Of a stretch of 13,128 nt of DNA, positions 7,101 through 13,128 are shown piece by piece (the first letter of the stretch is position 1; each line of letters opens with the position of its first letter). The notes beneath the pieces were generated by a model. That model ran no database searches and was not told where the DNA came from. It saw only the letters and a list, made by a program, of their open reading frames with translations. The stretch covers positions 1 to 13,128 of the forward strand of contig CAZAYP010000116.1 of assembly GCA_964489425.1 (NCBI GenBank), given 5' to 3'. The stretch is from CAZAYP01 sp964489425 [NCBI: uncultured Verrucomicrobiota bacterium]. GTDB lineage: Bacteria; Verrucomicrobiota; Kiritimatiellia; RZYC01. Position numbers and translations under genes: made by a program.

Positions 7101-10100
7101 GTGGGCGGCGACAGCAACGGCGACGGCGGCGCATCCCAACCCGCGCCGGGCGACTGGGTGGCCCTGAGGAACGAGGGCGGAACTGTGACGATCCGCCATG
7201 CCCGCCTGCGTTACGGCGGCTGGGGCGCTGCCGCGAATCAGGGCGACGGCATGGCGCGCAACATTTCCGGGACAATGACGATCGAAAACTGCGAACTGTT
7301 GTCGGCCCTGCTGCGGGTGGTGGCCGCGAATGGCGGCAGCGTCGCCATTGCCAATAGCGTTCTCCGCGATGGGCGCTGGGGCGTGGACGGCGCGGCAGCG
7401 CTGGTGAATTGCGTGATAGCGGACTGCGAAACCAGCCTGAACGGCGCGGGCAGCGCTGTCAACACGGTGCTGTACAATTGTCAAAACAGCCTGTCCGGAG
7501 GCTACGCGTTTCGGTATGGCAACATCTGGAACGCGGGCACGCCGCGTACGGGCAACGGCAATCTGGCCGTGGACCCGTTTTTCCGCGATGCCGCGACCGG
7601 CGACTTTTCGCTCCGGCCCGGCAGCCCGCTGATTGACGCGGGCGATGGCACCGCCGCGCCGGCGCAGGACTATTTCGGCCAGCCGCGGGTGGATGATCCC
7701 TACATGCCCAACACCGGCGTGGCCGACACCAATGGCGTATGCCCGGACATCGGCATCTATGAAATGGCGGACGGGGCAGCTTCGGACATTGATTTGGCGG
7801 CGGTTGGGATCCAAGGGCCGGCATCGGCCATGGCGGGTGACCGCGTGGAAGTGCGCTGGCAAACAGCGAACCATGGGACGGCTTCGGCCGTGGGACCCTG
7901 GCGCGACGTGATTGCGTTGGAAGCGGCAGACGCGGCGCTTGGTAACCAGGTGGTAGTGCTGGGCGAGTATGTGGCCAACACGACCCTGGCGCCGCAAGGG
8001 GCCCGGGAGTTTTCGGCGTCGTACGTCGTGCCGCCCTTGCGCCAAGGGCATTGGAAGTTCAGCGTCCAGGTCAACGCCTATCGGGACGTGTTCGAGGGCA
8101 TGAACGTGACCAACAACAATAAATGGGCGGCCGACGTGATGGAAATACGGCTGCCCGTTTTGGGGCAAGGCGGAACTGGCACGGTTGCCCCGTTGTCCGC
8201 TCAGTCCTATATCATGACGAACGTACCCAGCGGCGGCGCCACCGTACGCATTACGGCTCCTGCGGGGGTTGCGATTTATTTGGGCATCGGCTACGCGCCC
8301 ACCGCCGCGCATTTCGATGCACAGGCCATTGCCATAGGAAACGGGGTCTATGTTCTTTCCATTCCGGCGGATTCAGGACCGGTTTATCTGACCATGGAGA
8401 ATGCGACCGCCGCGCTGATTGGCTTTGCGGCGGAAATTCGTACCGCCGCGCTGGAGGTCTATAGCGTAGGGCGCAGCTCCATCCCCAATATCGGGCCATC
8501 ATCCATTCCCATCGTGGGCGCGGGCTTCAAGGAATCGCTGGTGGTCAGCCTGCGCCGGGGCGCGACGATTATGGTGGCGACCAACCTGGTTGTGGAATCG
8601 GCCACGGCCATGGCGGCATCGTTCACACCGCGTTATGGCGAGACGGGGCTTTACAGCCTGGTAGTTGCCGATGGCGGCACGTCGGTTACGCTGACTGGGT
8701 GCGTCGAGGTTGCGCTGCAGGCCGTCGGACCCCGGCTGGAAGCCTGGCTGGAATTGCCGTCTACCGTGCGCGATGGGCGCATGTACACGGCTTGGATCTG
8801 CTATAAAAATGCGGGCGATGCCGACATGCCGGCGCCGATTTTTAGCATTGCCAGTTCCACCCGAACGCCGCTTTCGGATACGCTCAACAAGGAACTGACC
8901 GATGCTCCGTTGAAGTTTGTCGGGATTGGCTCCTCCACGCCTGCCGGCATCCTGAAAGCGGGAGCAAACATGAGAATCCCATTCTATTTCAGGCCGGTGG
9001 GCAGGTATCAAATGGAGTTAATGCTGTTGAAGACGGAAACCAGCGAGCCGTTTCCCTCGGAAGATTTTCCGTCTTGGTATGCATATCGGATTGCCATGTC
9101 AGAAGCGGCGACGCGGGTGAATCAACGGGGGCGTCCCGAATGGCGTGAACGTATCATTTATCAATGCGCGCTAAATTCCCTGCGCGGGTTGCCGGTGACG
9201 GCGATATCCGGAGAACTGCGCCATGCCATAACGCGGGAGCCTCTCGGCGGCTACGGTTTGGAAACTTGGTTGGATAGTGCGTACGATTCGGATACGACCG
9301 ACCCTGACGGCCATTTTCAACTGGAGTGGTTGCCGGGTACGGGAACCAATACCATGGTTGGTTCGGCGCTTTATGCCGTTTCTCCGGAAAGCGTGGTGTT
9401 CTCAAATGAACACCGCGATATTAATAATCTGATTGTTTATGCATTACCGAAGGGTAAGATTGTTGGCATGATCAGGAACGCTGCCACGCAAGGCGCGGTG
9501 GCCGGCATCCAGTTAAATGCTGTAAGTGTTGACGGCGAGGTTTTCACGGTTATTTCAGATACATACGGACGGTACGCCGTGACCTTGCTCCCTGAAAATG
9601 TATACCGACTGGACGTGGTCTCGACTAATCAATTGTTCGGACGCTCGGTTACCAATATCGCCATCAACGGGGCATCCGACCTGGTTGAGGTGAATTTCTC
9701 GCTTGAAGACGGCGGGATGCTCACAGGCAGCGTTTTGGTCGCCGCGACGGGGACCGGCGTGTCCAATGCGATAGTTCTTGCGTCTGACGCATGGGGCAAC
9801 CAGTTTGCGGGTTGTTCTGACGCATGGGGCGCCTATAAAGTCTGCGGAATTCCTCCCGGCGAGTATGCGGTCGCCCCGTATGCCGCAGACTTCGATTCAT
9901 GCTATCAGTCTAATGTGACGATTGTCGCGAACGCCACGTCGAACCTATGTTTCTTGGTGAACCCCAAAGCTTCATTTTACGCACTACCCGCTGGCGGTGC
10001 TGCGCCGCTTAGCGTCACCTTTGGGTTTACTGAAACGGAGGCCGGAGAAGCTCGCTCATATTCATGGGACTTCAATAGTGACGGAATAGCCGATAGCACA

Positions 10101-12758
10101 AACAGGAATCCCCTTCACACCTATACAAACGTGGGCAACTACACGGTTTCATTGGTCATGCTGGACACAAACGGAGTGGCGTCCACCAGCGTATATGCCG
10201 ATTGTGTGTCCGTCATGGATCCGGTTCCCACTTCGGTTAAGGCTAATGTCATAGTGGTCTCTACGAATACTGCCTATCGCTTTGTATCCAAGACGACCAA
10301 CACGTTGATTGTAGAGCAAGTGAGTGTTCCTGATAAGCCGCTCCAAATCGGCTGGGTGGTCGTGGGCGCGGAAGATGATGGTTACATGAGAATCATCGAT
10401 CACATCTCTCAAGCCGGATCTCTATTCACAATGCAAACCGTGGATGCCACCATAACCAACGTATTTAACAGCGTGGATATCTCATCGGTAATAGAAATAA
10501 CGGACGATGAGTTAATGGCTGCCGGATTCAAGAGAACGGCTCCAAATCTTGGATGGTCTTGGTCTGGTCAAAATGGGCTCACTATAAACCTTTCAGGCGA
10601 CTTCAAGCCCAATCTTGATTTTGAATATCGCAGGAATGGTTGGGATGTCTATATGCGCTGCATTTTCGCAGCGAAAATGGGAATTAATGTAGAGGATAAA
10701 ATGTTTAATAAAGGTGCACTAAATTTCAAAGGAGAGTGGCCAATAATAAAGATAAAAAAACCGGTTGTTATTCCTGTTTTCGGTATTCCCATACCCTGTG
10801 TGCTTGAAGTGCCCATAAATGTAGGGATTAAGATTGGATATAAGGGTGAAATTGCCCGGGTTCGTAACTGGGGAGCAAAATTCACACACAGGAGAGGTTT
10901 CATAATTGATCATGGCTATAAAGATATTTTGGCCACTGAAATCACACCGTATTTCAATGAAAAAACTGAGTTTTCGGGAACATTTTTTACTAGGGTGTAC
11001 ATTAAAGCTGAATTTAAATGCTATGTAATTGGCATTTCCAGTCTCGGCGCGTCGGCAGAATATTATCACGAAATTAGCGAAGTTCCAACACCCAGTCCCA
11101 GATTGATTTGGAAGCATGGATTGCTAAGTGCTTTATATGCCAACGCACTGGATCTAAGCTGGACACACCTGGATTTGAAACTTGCCACAATTTCTACCGA
11201 TATTATAAAAAAGGAATGGACAGTCTGCGAATGGCCTGCCACGGTTCCAAAATTTAGCGCATCTCCGATTCATGGTAATTCACCTCTAACCGTTAAATTC
11301 ACCGATGAAAGCATTGTGGGATACAATGGTATTATTGCTGCGTGGTATTGGGATTTTGGAGATGGATGTCTATCATTACAAAGACATCCTACGCATACGT
11401 ACAATAAAAAAGGGTTTTACAAAGCCAAGTTGCGAGTCGCATGTCTCCATTTAACATATATCGAACCGGCGACAATAAAAATCCAGGTTGGAGAGGAACC
11501 GGAACCGGAGCCAGATCCTATTGGCGGCGGCGGGGGCACGCCCGTACAATCCTGCGACCCGAACGCTATGGCAGGGCCGTATGGATCCGGCGACCCAGCA
11601 ACGCAGCGCTACGTGCTGCCAGGGCAATGGATGGATTACATCATTTACTTCGAGAACGTATCCAACGCCATGGCTGCGGCGCAAGAGGTGCGGGTGGAGA
11701 ATTCGCTGCCAGCCTATCTTGACGGGTCAACGCTCGAACTCGGCGAGGTTGCGTTTGGCAACCAGTTGGAAATGGGACTGGCCGGACAGAACAGCGGAAC
11801 GATCGAGGTTGAGCAGGCCGGCACCAACCACAACGTGCGCGCGACGTTCTCCCTTAATCCGACGAACGGCCTGGCGGCATGGTACCTGCGGGTGGTGGAT
11901 CCTGAGACGGCGGATGGCTGGCCGGCAGACCCGTATGCCGGATTCCTGCCGCCGAACGACGCGACGCACCGGGGCGAAGGCCATCTGGCCTATCGCGTCA
12001 AGGTGCGCGACGATGCGCCGACCGGGACGGTCATTCGCAATTCCGCGTCCATCACGTTTGATTACAACGCGCCGATCGTCACGGATCCTGACTGGTGGAA
12101 TATCGTGGCGGGCGACGCGCCAGGCACCATTGGAAACGCTGCGCCTTCCAACAATGTCACGGTCACCACGGGCAATCCCACGCTGTCCTGGTCAGTCGCG
12201 GCATTGGCGCAAAGTTATGACGTGTACCTCTGGCTTGCCGGCCTGCAACGTCCGTTGCAGCCGCAAGCCATCGGACTGGCTTCGACGTTCTATGTCGTCC
12301 CGGACAACACTGTATCGAATGGGCAAACATGGAGTTGGCAAGTCATAGCCCGCAATCCCTACGGCGCGTCAACCAGCGCGATGCATAACTTTTCCGTCCA
12401 GATCCAGGAACCTGTTCCCCCGGCCGCGCCGGTGGCGCTGGAAGCCGTGGGTGTTAACGCGCAAGGATTCGTTGCCTGCTGGTTGTCCGCCGCCTACGCC
12501 ACGAACTACATCCTTGATGTCGCCTCGAACCCGGCATTCACGGACTATCATACGGGCTACAGCCAGCTCCCAGTCGGCACGAACACGCAATGGATGGTGC
12601 CGCGGGTCGGCGCTTGGCGTTCGCTGATTTACTACTACCGCGTGCGCGGCCAAAACGAATACGGTCTTGGCACGGACTCCAACATCATGGAAGTGCATCT
12701 ACCCCTCGGCAGCGTCGGCTGGCTCATGTTGCTACTGTCGGGGCCGGAACAAAACTAG
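4191..12758 (+). CDS. Giant secreted multidomain surface protein (beta-helix, Calx-beta, CARDB, PKD, DUF11-like, Fn3)
   Basis: 2855 residues. The ATG at 4191 is preceded by AAGGAGAG (4176-4183) and opens a signal peptide (residues 1-39, core WGWMLVSALLPVLALA). Domain order: a 318-residue unit A (55-372) and its duplicate B (373-690), each with a beta-sandwich, a beta-helix start of the form GVTLT(V/I)EPGA, and a Calx-beta domain holding AGEDYV (294-299 and 612-617). A degenerate third copy (about 696-900) lacks Calx-beta. A parallel beta-helix follows (about 915-1195), closing with SPLIDAGDG and PDIGIYE, the 'choice-of-anchor Q' signature. Next come CARDB (1199-1318), PPC-like (1321-1420), TIG-like (1421-1507), three carboxypeptidase-regulatory-like folds (1679-1923), PKD (1926-2008; YSWDFNSDG), an unassigned region (2010-2349), PKD (2352-2433; WYWDFGDG), a Glu/Pro/Gly linker, a DUF11-like domain (2455-2640; CDPNAMAGPYG, FLPPND, NSASITFDYN) and two Fn3-like domains (2647-2837). 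No catalytic motif and no LPXTG or PEP-CTERM anchor is visible. Adhesion or surface display is inferred. Confidence 0.9.
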   Translation: MESQTKSAGDAGGRRCGKGGTAGWGWMLVSALLPVLALARDPFAPGDMASSSQAFTRADTRWSFGGRLARGTVTLNTAAGPSAALRLDGALLSAAPGERFVWNTSAHADGRHTLALGTNAVPVDILNNTNVVIRGGRLATNETWDAARLQIVRNWVVVPNGVTLTVEPGAIVKFCHHAGLLIEAGGRVEAVSTVEAPIVFTHVADLTVGGSNNPDVGGETPAMDEYGLEVQGVLVLYMTQVRYRSIIPGYPQLTVGDRLADLRDGQISVPISIAPTPSVAVRVSWRTVNDSATAGEDYVLSTGVVTWAAGDAARKFVTVPLNADGCGQPFTQSFHILLENPYAAGLSRERGTVWLTCTPDLPAGTSAASTPAFTRMDTRWSFGGRVARGTVTLDTTAGPNAALRLDGALLSAAPGERYVWDTTAHTDGRHTLTLGTNAAAVDILNNTNVVIRGGRLATNDTWDAARLQLVRNWVVVPNGVTLTIEPGALVKFCRYAGLLVEPGGRVQAIGTTNAPVVFTHVADLTVGGPNNPDVGGETPGLDEYGIEVRGVLDLYKTQVSYLSLIQGYPQISVGDRLVDEQDGSVSVPIDLLSPPPVDVYVSWRTRDDSALAGEDYVYSTGFVTWAAGAPGRRFATVPLIADGVNKACTEQFYVQLEDPRAAQLIRDRATVRLMDNSLTATGVADTAFVVVMSDPFALDTRDTFGARLAQGTVALPYAAAWRTNAALARVAIDGATVATGASGTQQWDTTTAPDGERALALTWLDGAAMQLDSVSTRLWVLNGLPLHAGRLGSNETWRTGRVHVVTKPVYIPNGVTLTIEAGAIVKFCEDAGLVIETGGTLLASGVIFTHIADDTAGGDTNMDGDRSAPVYGAYSISGTGTISLDDACELRFYSFGASGTITAPNVWMGSCVYVVTSDVTVTSGGALTILPGAIVKFESGRSLTIAAGGTLIAVGSRARPIVFTSIRDDTVGGDSNGDGGASQPAPGDWVALRNEGGTVTIRHARLRYGGWGAAANQGDGMARNISGTMTIENCELLSALLRVVAANGGSVAIANSVLRDGRWGVDGAAALVNCVIADCETSLNGAGSAVNTVLYNCQNSLSGGYAFRYGNIWNAGTPRTGNGNLAVDPFFRDAATGDFSLRPGSPLIDAGDGTAAPAQDYFGQPRVDDPYMPNTGVADTNGVCPDIGIYEMADGAASDIDLAAVGIQGPASAMAGDRVEVRWQTANHGTASAVGPWRDVIALEAADAALGNQVVVLGEYVANTTLAPQGAREFSASYVVPPLRQGHWKFSVQVNAYRDVFEGMNVTNNNKWAADVMEIRLPVLGQGGTGTVAPLSAQSYIMTNVPSGGATVRITAPAGVAIYLGIGYAPTAAHFDAQAIAIGNGVYVLSIPADSGPVYLTMENATAALIGFAAEIRTAALEVYSVGRSSIPNIGPSSIPIVGAGFKESLVVSLRRGATIMVATNLVVESATAMAASFTPRYGETGLYSLVVADGGTSVTLTGCVEVALQAVGPRLEAWLELPSTVRDGRMYTAWICYKNAGDADMPAPIFSIASSTRTPLSDTLNKELTDAPLKFVGIGSSTPAGILKAGANMRIPFYFRPVGRYQMELMLLKTETSEPFPSEDFPSWYAYRIAMSEAATRVNQRGRPEWRERIIYQCALNSLRGLPVTAISGELRHAITREPLGGYGLETWLDSAYDSDTTDPDGHFQLEWLPGTGTNTMVGSALYAVSPESVVFSNEHRDINNLIVYALPKGKIVGMIRNAATQGAVAGIQLNAVSVDGEVFTVISDTYGRYAVTLLPENVYRLDVVSTNQLFGRSVTNIAINGASDLVEVNFSLEDGGMLTGSVLVAATGTGVSNAIVLASDAWGNQFAGCSDAWGAYKVCGIPPGEYAVAPYAADFDSCYQSNVTIVANATSNLCFLVNPKASFYALPAGGAAPLSVTFGFTETEAGEARSYSWDFNSDGIADSTNRNPLHTYTNVGNYTVSLVMLDTNGVASTSVYADCVSVMDPVPTSVKANVIVVSTNTAYRFVSKTTNTLIVEQVSVPDKPLQIGWVVVGAEDDGYMRIIDHISQAGSLFTMQTVDATITNVFNSVDISSVIEITDDELMAAGFKRTAPNLGWSWSGQNGLTINLSGDFKPNLDFEYRRNGWDVYMRCIFAAKMGINVEDKMFNKGALNFKGEWPIIKIKKPVVIPVFGIPIPCVLEVPINVGIKIGYKGEIARVRNWGAKFTHRRGFIIDHGYKDILATEITPYFNEKTEFSGTFFTRVYIKAEFKCYVIGISSLGASAEYYHEISEVPTPSPRLIWKHGLLSALYANALDLSWTHLDLKLATISTDIIKKEWTVCEWPATVPKFSASPIHGNSPLTVKFTDESIVGYNGIIAAWYWDFGDGCLSLQRHPTHTYNKKGFYKAKLRVACLHLTYIEPATIKIQVGEEPEPEPDPIGGGGGTPVQSCDPNAMAGPYGSGDPATQRYVLPGQWMDYIIYFENVSNAMAAAQEVRVENSLPAYLDGSTLELGEVAFGNQLEMGLAGQNSGTIEVEQAGTNHNVRATFSLNPTNGLAAWYLRVVDPETADGWPADPYAGFLPPNDATHRGEGHLAYRVKVRDDAPTGTVIRNSASITFDYNAPIVTDPDWWNIVAGDAPGTIGNAAPSNNVTVTTGNPTLSWSVAALAQSYDVYLWLAGLQRPLQPQAIGLASTFYVVPDNTVSNGQTWSWQVIARNPYGASTSAMHNFSVQIQEPVPPAAPVALEAVGVNAQGFVACWLSAAYATNYILDVASNPAFTDYHTGYSQLPVGTNTQWMVPRVGAWRSLIYYYRVRGQNEYGLGTDSNIMEVHLPLGSVGWLMLLLSGPEQN
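4353..6230 (+). repeat. Tandem duplication inside the giant gene: two 954-bp units (318 codons)
   Basis: Unit A begins at 4353 (FTRADTRW) and unit B at 5307 (FTRMDTRW), exactly 954 bp apart. Protein identity is high along the whole unit, with only scattered changes in the first two thirds and more in the Calx-beta part. A 40-nt stretch is identical at 4642-4681 and 5596-5635. The DNA-level similarity means the duplication is fairly recent or is kept alike by gene conversion. A third, much diverged copy begins near 6279 (FALDTRDTFGARLAQGTVAL) and loses the Calx-beta part. Confidence 0.9.
10218..11489 (+). other. AT-rich segment of the giant gene encoding an unassigned ~340-residue region plus the second PKD domain
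   Basis: By hand count, the 60-base lines starting at 10681 and 10741 hold 19 and 21 G+C (32% and 35%). The line starting at 11521 holds 43 (72%). Codon choice shifts accordingly to AAA, ATA, TTT and AAT. The decline is gradual on the left: lines near 9001 and 9421 hold 30 and 22 G+C. On the right it ends abruptly in the linker GEEPEPEPDPIGGGGG. The region at residues 2010-2349 includes GWVVVGAEDDGYMRIIDHIS and then a Lys- and aromatic-rich, beta-looking stretch with repeated PVVIPVFGIPIP-type strands. I recognise no family. An origin by transfer or domain shuffling is inferred from composition. Confidence 0.75.
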
Positions 12759-12869
12759 ACAGAGACGGAACAAAACTAGACAGAGACGGAACAAAACTAG
12801 ACAGAGACGGAACAAAACTAGACTGGGAGACGGAACAAAACTAGACTGGGAGACGGAACAAAAGTGGAA
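12746..12869. repeat. Tandem repeat, six copies, period switching from 21 to 23 bp; contains the giant gene's stop codon
   Basis: GGAACAAAACTAGAC starts at 12746, 12767, 12788, 12809 and 12832. A degenerate sixth copy, GGAACAAAAGTGG, starts at 12855. The first three intervals are 21 bp (linker AGAGAC) and the last two are 23 bp (linker TGGGAGAC). The TAG inside the first copy (12756-12758) ends the giant reading frame. Copies have no unique spacers, so this is not a CRISPR. It may be a minisatellite or an array of transposase-binding sites at a transposon end. The array is seen directly; either role is inferred. Confidence 0.92.
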
Positions 12870-12975
12870 TATTGATGGCGGGGGCAGATTGGGGTGGCAT
12901 TGCGGGCTATGTGTGCCAAGGTGAGCCATCGTCTACAGGATACGGCTCTGCCGGAGGGCAACCGGCGCGGTAGGC

Positions 12976-13068
12976 GGGTCAAGCGGGGCTTCGGCCTCCA
13001 GGTCGTACCGTAGCGCGGGTTGCGGTACGGCCAGTTTTTTTTCTGGAGGCTCAAGCCCAGCTTGGTCC
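12976..13068. repeat. Long nested inverted repeat (about 26-bp outer arms around an inner hairpin)
   Basis: Outer left arm 12976-13001 pairs with outer right arm 13043-13068. Perfect sub-blocks are AAGC/GCTT, GGGCTT/AAGCCC and GCCTCCAG/CTGGAGGC. They are separated by one mismatch and one 2-nt interruption, and further pairs (including G-U) extend the foot. Inside sits a second hairpin, 13001-13010 with 13023-13032, followed by a U-tract that would bulge in the folded RNA. Such a structure could be a bidirectional stabiliser, a MITE-like palindrome or a structured RNA. Confidence 0.7.
13001..13042 (+). terminator. Intrinsic terminator (+), probably for the SUMF1/giant-protein operon
   Basis: GGTCGTACCG (13001-13010) pairs with CGGTACGGCC (13023-13032), ten pairs with one G-U. 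Further weak pairs inside reduce the loop to about 4 nt. Two nucleotides later comes a run of eight Ts (13035-13042). It lies 243 bp after the giant gene's stop, with only the tandem repeat and unassigned sequence between. It is therefore the likely transcript end, unless the repeat marks a separate element. Confidence 0.75.
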
Positions 13069-13128
13069 AAGGCGCTAACCTGACTTCCCGAGAAATTCAA
13101 AAAAAGCCAGCAAAAGCGACAAAGCGTA

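Larger units (their letters stand above)
12870..13128. other. Right-edge region without a recognisable gene
   Basis: Apart from the hairpin and terminator listed separately, no frame on either strand gives a recognisable protein. A short plus-strand frame (IGVALRAMCAKVSHRLQDT, about 12885-12941) is open between stops, with no start signal or family match known to me. The last 40 bases are A-rich on the plus strand and run off the window. A gene could begin just beyond. Confidence 0.4.

Noticed and set aside
6480-8312. 610-residue open frame on the minus strand inside the giant gene
   Set aside because: It is opposite a well-supported plus-strand frame with clear domains. Its composition (Arg, His, Ala rich) is what GC-rich antisense frames give, and there is no start signal or family motif.
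12746-12800. Direct identity with the ends of Tn7 itself
   Set aside because: A vague likeness to Tn7's GAACAAAATAGAT-type end sequence is too short to support. Only the general TGT-plus-repeats architecture is kept as a hypothesis.
12746-12869. CRISPR array
   Set aside because: Repeat units are only 15 bp with 6-8-bp near-constant linkers; there are no unique spacers and no cas gene.
12732-12929. Small repeat protein on the minus strand (LVLFRLC-type heptads), or DGTKLDR heptads on the plus strand
   Set aside because: The heptads follow mechanically from the 21-bp DNA period. The 23-bp units break them, and neither strand offers a start with a ribosome-binding site.
12976-13080. Integron attC site
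   Set aside because: The long imperfect palindrome has the right size, but the RYYYAAC and GTTRRRY terminal boxes are not present at its ends.

Overview
The window is a GC-rich bacterial segment, about 60-70% G+C by hand count over most of its length. It looks like the genome of a Verrucomicrobiota/Kiritimatiellota (PVC superphylum) bacterium. The basis is family composition: a secreted SUMF1-fold protein with an N-terminal 'RWPWENKVDI' beta domain, a giant surface protein mixing beta-helix, Calx-beta, CARDB, PKD, Fn3 and DUF11-like modules, and a radical SAM remnant of a type I associate with that group. No rRNA or marker gene is present, so the assignment is an inference.

Layout. (1) Positions 3-1121 (+): C-terminal 372 residues of a polytopic membrane protein of the GT39/ArnT-like glycosyltransferase type; its N-terminus lies left of the window. 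(2) Positions 1122-2700: decayed DNA holding a 12-bp inverted repeat, a radical SAM gene without its N-terminal half, the C-terminal end of a DDE transposase (-), and a 23-codon stub resembling an IS30-type transposase N-terminus (-). (3) Positions 2700-2922: leader of the next operon, with a candidate promoter and a strong minus-strand intrinsic terminator. (4) Positions 2923-4158 and 4191-12758 (+): a two-gene operon with a 32-nt gap and good Shine-Dalgarno sites before both genes. It encodes a 411-aa secreted SUMF1-fold protein and a 2855-aa secreted multidomain protein. (5) Positions 12746-13068: a 21/23-bp tandem repeat that contains the stop codon of the giant gene, then a long nested inverted repeat with a plus-strand intrinsic terminator. 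The rest of the right edge has no recognisable gene.

How the parts may work together. The operon looks like a cell-surface or extracellular system: a secreted SUMF1-fold protein beside a very large, purely beta-structured protein of adhesion or display type. No catalytic domain is recognisable in the giant protein. It grew by internal duplication (a 318-residue unit twice, plus a degenerate third copy). It also carries a sharply AT-rich segment encoding a roughly 340-residue region that I cannot assign to a family. That region, the composition break at its right edge, and the repeat array at the 3' end of the gene are the parts most worth a second look.
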